Assembly (NCBI GenBank): GCA_946406115.1 | Contig: OX291546.1 | Span: 12,455,019 to 12,519,018, forward strand | Length of the DNA: 64,000 nt | Direction of reading: 5' to 3' | From: Apoda limacodes | Taxonomy: Eukaryota; Arthropoda; Insecta; Lepidoptera; Limacodidae | Shown here: positions 1-12,874 of the stretch, in pieces | How the letters are laid out: the number at the start of each line of letters is the position of its first letter | Numbering within the stretch: position 1 is the first letter of the stretch | Translations under genes and position numbers: made by a program | Notes under the pieces: generated by a model | Told to the model about the DNA's origin: nothing | Database searches by the model: none | Seen by the model: only the letters and a program-made list of their open reading frames with translations

Positions 1-179
1 TCTATTTCTTCTCAATTCGGATAAAAGTATTCTATTTTATGTACAAATTTCGTCCCAATCAGTCAGACGTTAAATCGTGAATATGTCATAAACATCCAAG
101 TATTATCACAAATTTTGATAATTATGATATAAGGAAAAAAATATACTTTGTTCATAAAGTTATGTATTTAATCTGTATA

Positions 180-360
180 TATAAAAGGCAAACGTTACTG
201 ACTGACTGATCTATCAACGCACAGCTCCAACCACTGGACGGATCGAGCTGAAATTTAACACACATATAGATATTATGATAAAGGTGGTCGTTAAGAAAAG
301 ATTTTCCAAAACTTACCCCCTAAAGGGGTAAAACGGGGGTTCAAAGTTTGTATGGAGCAC
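180..360 (+). repeat. single GC-box monomer
   Basis: Has GACTGACTGATCTATCAACG, CACAGCTCCAACCACTGGAC, GATTTTCCAAAACTTACCCC and CTAAAGGGGTAAAACGGGGG. It is the unit type that is arrayed at 24,090-25,800. A degraded start also lies at 38,720-38,840. Confidence 0.6.
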
Positions 361-454
361 CAAGATAGCGAGGCAAATCCAATAATTAATCCATTAGTTA
401 ATTATTTATTATTTTTGAGAGTGAGAGACAGAGAAAAACGTCAAGCGTGAATGG

Positions 455-541
455 GTTTTTTCTATAATTGGGGAGTTGCCGTAAAAATCCTACGCCGATA
501 ACCAAATTTGGGGCGGGCGAAGCCGCTGGCAAAAGTTAGTA
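455..541 (+). repeat. 'GCCGCTGGCAAAAGCTAGT' family, 3' end fragment
   Basis: Carries TCTATAATTGGGGAGTTGCC, CCTACGCCGATAACCAAATT and GGGCGGGCGAAGCCGCTGGC, the 3' end shared by about a dozen copies in this window. Confidence 0.8.
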
Positions 542-1850
542 CAGCTATAAACTACACTCCTTAACCTTAACCCTAATTGAATAGACATGAGACAGCAAAG
601 TGCTCAGTCGAAGCGTTAGAAGGCGCGTCGTAATGGCTGTCTTTTGTCCTGTCAGTCTTATGTGAATGCTCTTCAAGACGGATCGGAACACTTGGTAGAA
701 GTTTATAACTGTCTTGTGTTTCGATATAGGACTTTTTCTTGAAATACGTACTAGTATTATGAGATATTATTGCTGTGCTGTGCTGTACAATTGCTGTGTA
801 ACTAGTATAATTAGACACTATGAAAATTATAAATTTATAAATAAATTAGAAATATTAATAGGGACTTGGAATTTAGAACTAAGGCACCGAGGTCGAAGTT
901 TGTTTTTTTAAACTGTCAATTGTAATCATATTGTGTGAACACTCTAATCTTCGAAGTTAGGTAGTTATACCATAAATGAAGTGAATGAACTTATGAAATT
1001 ATTATTATTGAAGTCAAGTTGGTTATTATAAATGATTTGAGAAAAAGAAGAAAATATAATAATTATTTTACTGAATTTCGATATTTTCTATGTTTTCATA
1101 AAATTAAGTACTAAGAAATAATTATTGAAGTAATTATACTATAGTATTATAAATACAAAAAAGCTAATAAATATTTAAAAATATACTACTAGGCTACAAA
1201 ACCTAAAATGTGGAGGTGCAACCCTCAAGATGCTGAAATTGAAAACATATAAATTTGATTTTAATCTGGCAAAGAAGTTTAGGAAATTACTTATATATAT
1301 AAACGAATCTTTTACAAATATACCTATATATTTTGCATATCTCGGAAACAACTCTAACGATTTGAATGAAATTTTGTTTTTAGATAAGGTTTTGCTTTTT
1401 AAGTTAGCCTATATAGTTGTATTTTAAGAGTTTTAGGTAAATTTAGCACTTCCTGCATTAAATTTATTTAATCCTAAGAATGCTAGAGACTTCAAATAAC
1501 AAGTTCTAAATTGTTGAGGATTTTTTTTCTAAATTAATAAGGCTACTATTTAACTTTAAATCAAAAAATCTTAATTTTTTATACGAAAAAAAACCCTAAT
1601 CCTAATCGAAAATACTGATTGCACAGCAAAATATTTACCTCTAAATATTATTTTTTTAGCAACAAATTGAGTTCATGACGCATCGCTATTAATTTAAAAT
1701 CGAAGATTTTTTATGAAGCATATCTAACTAGCGCACAATAAACTTGACAATTTATTTTTGTTAAAATATAGCTTCTATTTTTTTAACGCATTAGGCATTT
1801 TTTTTTGATGTGAAACAACATTTTATCTTGTCATAATAATCTAATTTTTC
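541..1850. other. AT-rich stretch, nothing recognisable
   Basis: No gene, RNA or clear repeat seen. Short open frames at 714-911 and 1,230-1,427 lack codon bias or similarity and are taken as chance. Confidence 0.6.
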
Positions 1851-2150
1851 GCTATTACTGACAGACGACGATCTCGCTATCCGGATAGCGAGACTTGTCT
1901 CAACGACCTCCCATAATAGGGCCTCCCCCTTAACACGACGCTGACGTCCCCGGTTTCGTCGGCAAACGTACGGATACACGAGGTATCAAAGAGTGCCAGG
2001 GCGCTTCTCGCCCCCTCACTCGCAATCGCAACCGCGTAACGGGGAACTCCCCTCCTGGCGCTGACTCACTTTAGTGTTCGAGGCCCACACTGGTCCTCCT
2101 TTAGAGTCTCGCCCCAAAAACCCGGTGGAGCAGTAATGATTGCAACAGCC
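1850..2150. repeat. GC-rich island with 22-bp palindrome, probable old transposon piece
   Basis: About 300 bp of distinctly GC-richer DNA in an AT-rich setting. It starts with a perfect 22-bp palindrome at 1,872-1,893 (TCTCGCTATCC and its complement). A minus-strand frame of 62 codons is open but resembles nothing I know. It is not rRNA. I take it for a retroelement fragment. Confidence 0.35.
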
Positions 2151-4048
2151 AACTGCATAGTTAGTGAGAAAAAAAAGCTATAACTGATTATGATCTAAGG
2201 AACCACAACCTGTCGCCTGTATTAAGATACAGTTTGCACTGAGAAAAGCATATAACTACTGGCAGGATCATCCACAGATGATCATCTGTCATGAGACATC
2301 GTATCGACAATAATTTTGATCATCGACGTAATCGTATAGTTTTAATTAAAAGTAAAGTAAAGTTTTTTTTTTTTATATAGCACTTTACACCGTAAAAAAG
2401 ATAGTGTTTTTCAACATAATAAATGTTGCCAGCACCATTATCGAAATTTCTAAGTGAGACTTTTGAATGCAAACTGTTCAAAGGTTTATTTGAAAAATCT
2501 CCCGATTACTGAGATATCGCCAGATGTAGGCACTACTCAGCGGCAAAATGGTAGAAAGTGCGCCATATTAGTTTTCAGTGTATTAAATAAACCTTAAAAA
2601 ATAATGCCACATAAATAGCTTAGTAATAATACTTTGCTATAGTGATTATTTAAATTTTCTGAGCGTGTTTTCTGAAATTTATACAGACACATATGTTAAG
2701 CGAGTTCTTAGATTCTTAATAAAAAACATATAGCAAGCATGGTTTTTTGTTATATGTGTAAGTATTACGTTTGTACGCTCTGGTTAATTGGATGTGCAAT
2801 CAGTATATTTGATATAGTACAGTTCTGTGGTACAGTCAAATTAGATACAACTTAAGGCTTAAAAAAACTCTTTTAAAGGTACCCTTTTATAGTTTTATGC
2901 TTATATCTTGGCAATTGTTGCTTAAAAAATATTTTATCTACCTCAAGGGATGTATAGCAACTAATTAGCGCGGCCTTAAGATATTTTCAATTTTCTCTTC
3001 GAAGAAAGCTTTTTCAGGAATCCAAATGTTGAAAATATAAATATCGTTATAAGCTATTTTTAGAACGTCTTCTATTACTCTTTAAATATATGAGAGTTAT
3101 AGTAGGCATTTTTGCTAAAAGTGGCCGTTCTTAACAAAAATGCTACTACAAACTTATGTACTTATAGACCCGTCATGTGCATTCCACTATATTTTGAGTC
3201 TATTCAAAAAAAAGATGGATAGTGATATATTTATTTTAATAGTAAAAACAATGATTATTGATGTGGTGCATGTAAGCGGTTAGGTACCCCTTTATATATA
3301 TATATATATATATATCATAAAATAGTTCTTATTTTATTACGATACATCACTGTTTTTTGATCTTTGAGTATTTGCTTAACCACAACAGTTTGGTTGGATG
3401 TACTTCTTTAAGTTTTAATGTTTTAAGGATTAAATTTTTTTTTATAAAGTAATTTTGTTTTTGTTTTCAAAGAGTTTTAAACGCTTCGCCATTTTATTTT
3501 TGAATTTATAAAATACTTATTTTTTTCTATTACAAACCTTCTTCTGCTAACTTATGTACGCAAACCTTAACATTACTTCCAGTGTTTTACGTAATTCCTT
3601 TGTTTTATAGTGTGTTACCAGTTCCCGTGTGTGATGGTACATCTTTTGTAAGCCCCACCCATATACTTGTATCGAAATTATTTCAGTTCCATAGGGCTAA
3701 ATCAAGTTAAAAAATTTCATCAAAACACAACTACAATGCTCAGTGAACTTTCTTATATGACTACGTTTTAAAATAATTAAATACTTTGATTTAATTTTCC
3801 TCGAAGACCTTTAAATTTTGTAAAGCTAAAATCTGACGTAAATATATATATTACCTACTTGTGTTAGAAGTATCTTTGATATATAAAATCATTTTATAAG
3901 AACGTTAATTTATTTTTAATATAAATATGTCCCGAAATGGAGATGAGAATCTCATCAAGTGCTTATGGGGATTAAATATATAATAATATCTTACGAATGA
4001 GCAACATCTTTGGAGAAATTAAATTCATAACGTTGTTTAGTTAATTCT
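2150..4048. other. AT-rich intergenic stretch, nothing recognisable
   Basis: No open frame of note and no structured RNA. Only the TA microsatellite at 3,293 stands out. Confidence 0.6.
3293..3315. repeat. TA microsatellite
   Basis: A simple (TA)n run. Similar runs are at 4,431-4,456 (TA then TG) and 50,138-50,162. Confidence 0.9.
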
Positions 4049-4342
4049 ACTAATATTATAAATGTGAAAGTTTGTAAGTATGGATGGATGTTTGTTACTC
4101 TTTTACGCTTCAACCACTAGACGGATCGGGATGAAACTTGGCATACATATAGGTTAGGTCCTGGAATAGCATATATGCCAATTTTTTTTCCCGAAAAATT
4201 CAAAAGTTCCCGCGGCAATAACTATAACAGAGTTAAACGAACTATAGCTATAGCTTGCTATAGCAAACTTCATTAGTATAATTAAGGAGTTTTACGCCGA
4301 TAACCGAATTTAGGGCGGGTGGAGTCGCTGGCAAAGTCTAGT
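4049..4342 (+). repeat. 'GCCGCTGGCAAAAGCTAGT' family, near full length
   Basis: A nearly complete member of about 290 bp. It runs ACTAATATTATAAATGTGAA, CGCTTCAACCACTAGACGGA, GATGAAACTTGGCATACATA, AATTAAGGAGTTTTACGCCG and the terminal GGAGTCGCTGGCAAAGTCTA. It serves as a reference for the shorter copies. Confidence 0.8.
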
Positions 4343-4599
4343 TTTTTATATTTTTACGTTGTGTAAAAACGTATTTAATTCATGTGTTTTTCTAGAGTCT
4401 AGTGTTTTCTATGTATAAATGTATGTACAAAATATATATATATATATGTGTGTGTAATGTCCAAAAATATTTATGTTAATATTATTTTATTTACCTATTT
4501 CTCTGCTGATATTTGTTATTGTAGATTTTTGAAAATTAACAAGCCGGTTTTGTTCAAACTTCTACTTTCGTTGGAAGTATTTGTAAAGAGGTATAATCT

Positions 4600-5200
4600 C
4601 TGAGTAACGACGCGAAAACTTGGTTCGATTGAACTCTACCAGGACACAAGTCAAGCACGTTCACCACAAAGAAATCCCCATTCTCTGAGTTCGCACAATT
4701 GCAGAACACTCCTTAGTATTTACACATCCAGCGATGTTCAGTTCCGAGATCATTTGAAGGTCAAGGTGAAGCTGGCGTCCAAAGAACTTGGTGTACCTAC
4801 TCAACAGAGCAAAGCAGTACTTTACCTCGAGACCTTTACAAGTCGCAAGTTTAACCCTAGCCCCACCGGGCGGGTGCACCCGGATAACAGCTAGGCCCCT
4901 TTTGATTCGGTTTAACGACGGGCTGAGAGAATTGTCAGTGATGAAACGACGCACGCGGCTACTTTTTACCATCGCGCAGCTCGCCATCGACAGGGAATTC
5001 ATTTTCATACTTTAGAATCTAAATGGTCGCGTACAGTGCGGTTTCAGAGAAACTTCCTCCTACAAACACTTGGGGTTGTGCCAAGGTTTTCTCCAAGGAC
5101 TACAGTATGGGGTTCTTCAAGAAAGAATTTATTACATTTTTGAAGAGTCGGCAACGTGCGAGTGGGACCGTAAGCTTTTTTGCCACCTTTGTGAGAAGGA
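4600..5200 (+). pseudogene. Jockey-like retrotransposon C-terminal fragment
   Basis: Frame-shifted pieces match the 3' part of the elements at 29.5-29.9 and 37.4-37.8 kb: SDVQFRDHLK, LNRAKQYFTSRP, a GGCTR block, the RRAERI-like 'acgacgggctgagagaattgtc' stretch, and finally MGFFKKEFITFLKSRQRA at 5,107-5,160. That last stretch is the usual end of the ORF2 protein in this group. No full frame survives. Confidence 0.8.
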
Positions 5201-5975
5201 GTTGAGAGCGGGAGAGTTTTTTTTAACTCTGAAAGCAAATAACTTGCCGAACTGATCTTGCGGTACTCAGCTTAAGCGATAAAGAAATGCATGAAGAGCG
5301 ATACGTATCGTTTTCTTTCGAAGCTAACATAATTAACCGAGTCATTTTCCGTTTTTCCGCCTGGAGTATTTTTTTTGCTCTCCTTGTGTATTCTGGCCGC
5401 CACGAAGTGGGTGCTTGTAATGAAAGAGCGCAATGAAGCCTGGAGCCACAATGGGCTATACGGAAAGCTAACAGGCCATTGGACTGTTTATGAAAGTAGG
5501 TAGTTAGTAGCTAACCCAATTTAGCATGTGCTGTGTATCTTGTGCATCGCTAAGACATCTTATGGAAAATCTGGAAATCAGTCAATATTACACATCATCA
5601 GTGAAAATTTTAGCCTTGTACCTACTTCAGTCTAAAAAATAGAACACTAAAGATCGGAACATAAATGATCAGGGATAGAATGATATACGCCTTCGCCAAT
5701 TCTAGGTAACTATAAAAAGTAAGTCAGGAATGGATATACGGGGACAACATAGCTATTACAGTATATAGTAACTGATATTTAAATACAGAAATAAATTAAA
5801 AAACGAAACAACATATTTTATTGAACTGCCAAGGAAAGGTTATTTGCAATCGAGTCCGGCTTTGCGTTTGTATTATTGAATAGCACAATGTGGAATCAAT
5901 TCCGTTCCATTGGGTCAGACGTAGAAGTACAAGTTGCAGGATGTCAGATTTTTTTTCATTTATTTTATATTGTTT

Positions 5976-6310
5976 TGACTTATAAAGTCCTAGTACAACC
6001 ATCACACATGAATCTTACAAATATTAATAGAGTTTAGATTGCATATTTAACTCTGCTGGAGGTTGACGTTACTCATTTAACTACGAAAATACTCCTAATT
6101 TGACTTATAAGGTCCTGGTACAAAGTTTCATAGAATTTAGAAATACAATATCTATATAATATACTGAAATATTTATATAATATCAATGTGTATAAATATT
6201 TCCATAGCAAAGATGCAGTCAACTTCCTCTTTGCTATGAAATTACGCTCGTTACGGACGTCACAAACAACTCCTAGCGTCTTTTAAAGTCCTAGTACATC
6301 AATCTTACAA
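5976..6310. repeat. AT-rich dispersed family, copy 1 ('aagtcctagtac' core)
   Basis: Three partial units (5,980, 6,105 and 6,285) share CTTATAAAGTCCTAGTACA, then CAATCTTACAAA and TTCATAGAATTNAGAAA. Further copies lie at 12,680-12,790 and 21,208-21,345. Nothing coding is visible. Confidence 0.7.
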
Positions 6311-7243
6311 ATGCACAAATTTTAAATATCCCCGAATGTCTAACTAATGTTAGGTCTTGAAATTGTGTCGTTGTTTCCCTACTTAATAATTTCCTACTTA
6401 AACAGTTCTAATAAATAAGTTTATTTTAAACATATTGATAAAATATGATAATTATCTTTGATGTATATAATATAATTAAAATATATTAAAATTACTTATC
6501 GCACGTTACACACACTCTAGACGTTTGGCGAATGAGAGCTAGGCTGAAAATAGTGTCCTAAAACACACTATGCTGCTTCGCAGCCATGCATTACGATGAC
6601 GCGAACAGAATGGGGCACTAAGCGGGCATCCACAGTGAGTATGAAAAATTAACACAACGCTAAGGGGTTTAATTCCAAACTTTAAAAAAACAAACAAATA
6701 AAGTGAAAAATCTAAAATCAGTTGTTTTTGATTATGTTCCCCTAAAGAAATGCGCTTAAACTTAAATTCTGTTAACATACCTTTTCTAAATGCTTACATA
6801 CATTTAATACTTTCTGGTTATGCTTGATTAGTTATTCTGTTACATCCTAAAGTCCAGTCGTTGTTGTTGGAAAGCGCATGGTACTAAAACCACAATTTCG
6901 TTTGTGATGTGACTTTAATCATAAGTTAACGCTTAACAAGATGGATCGGTACTGGGTTTATTTATAAGTGTCGAGTGTTTTGAATAAATAATGATTATTG
7001 CTATTACCTATATTTACCTAAGTGGCATAACTTGTTTATAGTAAAAAAGATTGCTATGGTAAGCAATTCAGCAACATAAAAATTTCCTAAGGAATAAATA
7101 GCCAATATTCTACTTCGTCCCTTCACCAATCTCTGTGTCCAGTTCGATTAGATGTCACGTTGTGTGCGTCATGAAGAAAGGATAAACGAACAAACTCACC
7201 TACGCATTTATAAGATTATTATTTATTATTGTTTATATACACG

Positions 7244-7565
7244 TGCTAGCTTTTGCTAGCCGCTCCGCTTTCGATAACTGTAGTTATCGGCGTATAGGAT
7301 TTCTACGCTAACTCCTTGATTATAGTAAAGAAGCCAGCTATAGCTGTCGTATATAGTTCATCGATCTGGCATTCCACATAGTTATTCCTATATACGTGTA
7401 TATGTATCTAATAAGTAGAAGTTATTGCTTCATTAACTTTTGTATTTTCCGGGATAGTTATGCCTGTTTTCTCCGTTTCTGTGCCTAATTTCAGCACAAT
7501 TAGGTGTTCCGCTGCGACATTAAGGGAGGTCAAATAAACAAACTCACTTTCATATTTATAAAAGT
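7244..7565 (-). repeat. 'GCCGCTGGCAAAAGCTAGT' family, inverted copy
   Basis: Begins GTGCTAGCTTTTGCTAGCCG and CTCCGC, then GTTATCGGCGTATAGGATTT and AACTCCTTGATTATAGTAAA, and ends in CACTTTCATATTTATAAAAG. The internal part has diverged. Confidence 0.7.
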
Positions 7566-8114
7566 GGCGTTTTGTTGACGGACATAAGGCACATTATGCG
7601 TTTAATGTCAATAATGCAACCAAAGAGAATGAGCTAAGATTTAAAGTGTGTCACACAAAATTTATGTCTTTTTAACTTGACTGGATTATGACATTAAACG
7701 CATTGAAGCAGTGAACAGAACGTATACTAATATTTGTATGGATATAATAAATCACGCTACTAATGATTTTATTTCTTTTTGTTTCGTATTTTTTTTAAGG
7801 TATTTTTATCTTCTTTTTTAAGGAAGATAACCCCTGTCACCACTCTGTTTGTTTTTCAAAGAAAAAGGATAAGTAAGTGATTGATTAATGTTGTTAACTT
7901 AAAGCGCTTTAAAGTGCACCTAATCAATTTTGTAAGTGCTTTTTACCGCCTTTACAAACTCGTGGAGCTTTTAATTATTTCAAATTAATTTATAATTAAA
8001 ATTTATTAACTTGTACCTACATTCTTTGTGTAATTTTTCTATACAAATTTATTTTAAAATACAATTTCAGGCTTAAAATATTCATCTTTTAAAATTTCAC
8101 TAGTAAGTCGTGCC

Positions 8115-8190
8115 GGAAATGTTTTTTATTGACTGCTGCTGATGTTTGACGAGGGTCATGTTCCTCACATTGAACGGTACTACCCACACA
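8115..8190. repeat. short repeat pair with 14,605-14,672
   Basis: GATGTTTGACGAGGGTCATG, TTCCTCACATTGAACGGTAC and TACCCACAC recur at 14,605-14,672 as GATGTTTGACAAGGGTCATG, TTCCGCACACTGAACGGTAC and CACCCAAAC. Not coding in any shared frame that I can recognise. Confidence 0.65.
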
Positions 8191-8502
8191 TCAATATATT
8201 AATAATACACTCTGATACAAGTCAACAGAGCTCACGAGTGTCATACGACTTTTTCCAACACGCTTGCCGGACAGTAAATACTTATTATAGTGTGAAAGTG
8301 TGTGTTAATATTTAATGAAATCTAAGAGTTTTGATATGTTTTTAACAAACACGTTGGATTAACGTTTAAAGTCTAAGTAAACTACGAAAACGAATGTCGT
8401 GTATACGCGTGAATGGTTGCGTGTTGTGTGCAAGCTGTAATAAGATTGTAACAGAAAGGTGGAGAAAAGGTAATACTGTATGGATTGCTATTTATTAAGT
8501 TA

Positions 8503-8750
8503 TAGCTTTCTTCAGTGGCTTCACCCGCGCTAAATTCAGTTATCGGCGTGGGATTCCTACGTCAACTCCTTGATTATAGTAAAGAAGTTTGCTGGAATTC
8601 AGATATCGTTATTGCTATAGTAACTTGACTTGACTATGGTAAATGAATTTTCCGGCATGAAATACTATGTTCTTCTCCGTCTCTTGGACATGAAGGGAGG
8701 ACTAACAAAAAAAAAACAAAATGACCTTTGCATTTATAATATTAGTATGG
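8503..8750 (-). repeat. 'GCCGCTGGCAAAAGCTAGT' family, inverted copy
   Basis: Starts near GGCTTCACCCGCGCTAAATT, then GTTATCGGCGTGGGATTCCT and AACTCCTTGATTATAGTAAA, and ends TTTGCATTTATAATATTAGT. Confidence 0.7.
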
Positions 8751-9287
8751 ATACAGAAGAACAAGTGAAAATTTGTGTTCTGGTATCATCGATATACTAC
8801 CTGCCAAGGATGACGCATAAGCAATCCATTAATGGCACATCTAAAACTCCGCTAAAACGCGCCCGTAGCGGAGGTTGCATTCAGTAATGACTTAATACTT
8901 ACAATTAATTTTGAGTCTTATGAGGTTGTCAAAGAGTAAAAATTTCTTTGAATGTCACACACGTATTGAAGTAGTTAAAACTGGCTAGTTAGCACTTTCA
9001 TGATGTTCCACAATTTTCGTAGCCATTTGTTCGGCTTGCGATATCCTTGGTTGTTTGTAGTATATCGCTGTCTGATACACATAATCGTCATTTTTACAAA
9101 GGTTTAATTTCACTGAAATCAGTTACAAGGTTGTTTTTAATTTTGGTTCACTACAAAGTACATAATATTCAGTTACTATAAGTGTAATATGTCGTAATTA
9201 GGTACTCGGTACTCTCAATTAGTCGACTTTTAATAATATAGCAGCTAAAATTAATGTTACTTAAATACAGGTAGGTTGCTATAATGG

Positions 9288-9540
9288 AAAGCTAGCAGGA
9301 CCATGGTATTTCGGAAACCAGTGAAGCAAAAAAAAACAATTCTTTGAAAAAAGAATAGCAAAAAATTAGCAAAAAAATAGGGTGCAAACCACGTGTTGAT
9401 AGATGCAATAGGTTCGTAGATACGATAATGGTTACGCTAGCTTTAGTCTAAAGCTAGCAGGACCATGGTATCTCGGAAAATGGAGGAGCCAAAAAAAAAA
9501 ACATTTTAGCGAAAAAAAATATGGCTTAAGGCTAATCGTG
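9288..9540 (+). repeat. repeated 'AAAGCTAGCAGGACCATGGTAT' unit with a 23-bp palindrome
   Basis: The motif AAAGCTAGCAGGACCATGGT with ATNTCGGAAA begins units at 9,289 and 9,450, each followed by A-rich tracts. At 9,436-9,458 GCTAGCTTTAG and its exact complement flank a single T, forming an odd-length perfect palindrome where the units meet. Confidence 0.7.
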
Positions 9541-9549
9541 GCTTTATGA

Positions 9550-11810
9550 TTTGGCTACGTCAGCCCAATAGAAACGTCGCGTGCGATTGGTGCGCAGTGT
9601 CCACGGCAAAGTCGTGCCGTTTCGACCGTAAATTGAATCGGTCATTTTGAAAAGGGCATTTAGTTTTTGCGAAATGTCGTTTTCTTCTAAATTCAAACCT
9701 TTTATACGTAACGAGCTTTCCGTAAGAAAGCGGCACTTCTTATGCATGTCAAAGTGTTTTTTATACTACAACAGCAAATTATTCGTTTATTTTAAAAGAG
9801 CATTTACGTGATACAAACATACTCGAAGTTTCATTTGCACACAAGAAGCCCTTGTATGAAAAATATGTGTTCATTGAGAAAAGGGCACTAACGACTTTTA
9901 AAAAAATGTGGTTTCTCTTTTACAAATTAAATTTAGATATTTGATATGTATCTAATTATTTGCCCACGGATATTTTAAATAACTATAGTACTTGTGAGTT
10001 ATTACTAAGTTAAGTAAGTAAGTTAATAAGTTTCTAAAAGATATAGATTTTTATTGGTAAATTGGTATTGATATTGGTTTTTACTTCTCCGTAAAATGAG
10101 AAAGTCGTCGTTAATTTCCGATTTACTTATAAAAGCATCAATTACCTTCGTTTGTGCAATTTAAACTGTATCGACAAAATACTTATCTTAAATTCCGTAT
10201 ACCACGTATATTTGTACCTATTTAAATCTACACTTTGGTCATTTATTAAAATTGATATTCATTTTGACAGAGCAATATCTATTTTAGGTAATGAGAAAGA
10301 ATCTTTTTCATCTCCACTACCTCTATGTTACCATGGCCATGGGGAACGGAACATAAATTAAGGGAATGCATACTTATGACAAACATAAGATTAGTTAAAC
10401 ATTTGTTCAAGCTTCCACGTTCATATTAGTTTGGTATCACTCCTAAGTTTGTCACAAGTTTGTCTTTGTGACGAACTAAGTAAATAGTTCGAACGTGTGG
10501 TATGCCGCAGCGCGCTCACACAAACTGCGACACGGAAATAGAAAAGATATGAAACAATTCATAGAAAACGACACAGAAGCAAACAGAAGGGTTATTTTTT
10601 TAAATATTATAGTTAAAAGTTACAGTTTATAGTCTCTTATAAGAATAAATATAAGCCTTTTTCCCTCAGCTCCGCCCGCTAAATATTGGTTATCGGCGTG
10701 TGATTCCTATGACAACTCCTTGATATATGTTCGAGTAGTAGTCACTCGTAGTGTGGAAGTTTGCTAGCAAGCTATAGGGGCAGTAAATTATATTCTATTT
10801 GATAGGGGCTAGGTGGCACTGTGTGATTTGTCTTTGTAAAAAAAATCGTCGTCTTGCAATTCGGGTGTAGGAACTATTGAATTTTTGGAGATAAAAGTAG
10901 TTTTTCTCTCATGAACTGTCCAAATTTCAGTAGCTATACAGACCCAATAAATGTATAGATATTTGAAATTTCAGGATTTACCCGCCCACCATATGACAGT
11001 TTGTTACACAGATATTTAATATCACATGCACTTGAGCGAGACAAAAGACGTGAGCGTCAAGTCGGTTTTTAGGTATTTACTTGAAAACTAATTCGATTTT
11101 GTAGATTTCAGTAGTAACAACCATGAAATATTTAGTTTGATAGCCATTTATATAAAATTAAATGTTATTAGTTAACGAAAAGCGGTTAAAAACTAAAAGA
11201 AAAATAGAAAATTTTTTGGTCTCTTAGAGATTTTTTTCTATTGAAGCAAATTAATGCTATCGCGTTGTTAAATTAAAATACTTAAATTAAAATACTGACT
11301 ACAAGTATTGATTTGTTTTATTTCAAAAAGTCACTTGGCATTGGTTAGCCTCTTAAGTAGTTAAATATTATTTATGCAGGTCCTGCAGTCAGGAAACCGA
11401 TCGTAATTTTTTCTCGATTGATTCAACGTTCTAAAAGGTAATTCTTAGTATAATAAAACCTTTTACAGCGTACTTTTACTGAAAATCAAATTCAATGTTA
11501 AATATTGAACAGTACAATGCTGGATGAGTTTATTTCCGGGTGACTAGACTGATTATAAGGAACTGAATGTCAAAAACATATCCGAAAAAGCTTTGAGTAT
11601 AATCACGCATTAACAAAAATGTAGTCACATAAATATTGTGTTTATTTTATGTACAACCTGGTCTTCTTTTGTAAACGAAACTTCAAAATCAAGAAAACTT
11701 TAACAATAGTTATTTTAATAAAAACTAGGTGGAACATGTTTAATCTCCATTTTGACGTGAATTCGACGAATGTCCTCCTCGTCGTAGATGTTACACTGTA
11801 AGCGTAAAAA
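9550..11810. other. mostly unassigned intergenic DNA
   Basis: Apart from the repeat fragment at 10,660-10,780 I see no feature. A GC-richer patch at 9,545-9,660 gives a 67-codon minus-strand frame with no recognisable similarity. Confidence 0.5.
10660..10780 (-). repeat. 'GCCGCTGGCAAAAGCTAGT' family, partial
   Basis: Carries CTCCGCCCGCTAAATATTGG, TTATCGGCGTGTGATTCCTA and CAACTCCTTGATATA. It also has GAAGTTTGCTAGCAAGCTAT and then fades. Confidence 0.65.
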
Positions 11811-12659
11811 AATTAGGGCGCACATACACAAAACTACAGGAGTTCCGTTTTTGCAATACGGCTACGGAACTTTAAAAAACAGCCAAGTGCGAGTTGGACT
11901 CTTGAGACTTCGAATTTGGAAAAAAGTGTGCCGTTAAGTGGTCACCCATCCAATTACTGACCAAGCCTGACATTGCTTTACTTTGAATATCGTTTCCAAT
12001 AAACAAATGTGTTTGGTACTGTTTCTCTTAATAATAAGCCAGATGGTGCTGTATCGTTATCATTTGTTGTGTGTTAAAGTGGCCACTTTTAGCAGATGCT
12101 ATCTAAAACTTAGAGATATATCAATTCTATATAATCCCCGTAAGGTTTTGCGATATGATTGTGAAAAAAGTTAAGGGTAGCTCTCCATACGTACATTAAA
12201 CTGTGGAAAGATTATTTTTTTTACGCGTTTCGGTGTGGTTGGATACGTATCCAAAAATAGGTTAACGGTTTCTACATTTTTAGAAAACTTTCCTTACAGT
12301 TGAACATTTTGCGAGTTTTTAAAGATAATATAATATAATTGTGTCCTTTACTCTTAATTTCTAACCGTGTGTTTTCAAAATCTGTCAGAAAGAAAATTGA
12401 ACTTTAAATATAGTCTGATAACCAAAACATTATTGCTTAGAACAAAATTGGTTTTTCACCTTTTTAGATATCCGCAATAAATCTCATTCTACAGAACCCT
12501 ATCTTTATGCGTGTCCAACCAAAAATTTTTTTGAGATTTTTCAGATTTATACTAACAAATGCGTATAATATTCTGTGTCACGATTTGCTAGGCGTGTTTT
12601 TCGATTTAGCTTCTATATCAGTACTTTAATGCACATAAAATAACAATAACCATAAATCT

Positions 12660-12874
12660 AAAGAAGCAACTCCTAGTAACTTATCAAGTCCTAGTACAAC
12701 AATCTTACAAATACGCGAAATCTTCATAGAATTGAGAAACACAATATATATAAATAATACATGCATAGAAATAATCTCTCTTCGTTTGTGGATCCCTGAA
12801 GTCTTTGAAGACAATATATCATACATGCCATATTTATGTATGGCTACATCATCAATGTTAATAAATATTAACAA
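12660..12874. repeat. AT-rich dispersed family, copy 2
   Basis: It has CTTATCAAGTCCTAGTACAA, then CAATCTTACAAATACGCG, TTCATAGAATTGAGAAACAC and TCTCTCTTCGTTT. It runs straight into the 12,875-12,956 hairpin, which is probably its terminus. Confidence 0.65.

Noticed and set aside
540..580. Telomere-like 'ccttaaccttaaccctaa'
   Set aside because: Only two or three irregular units, and not the insect TTAGG pattern.
8630..8887. 85-codon plus-strand frame
   Set aside because: Its first half overlaps an inverted member of the dispersed repeat family ending near 8,750. No protein similarity is recognised.
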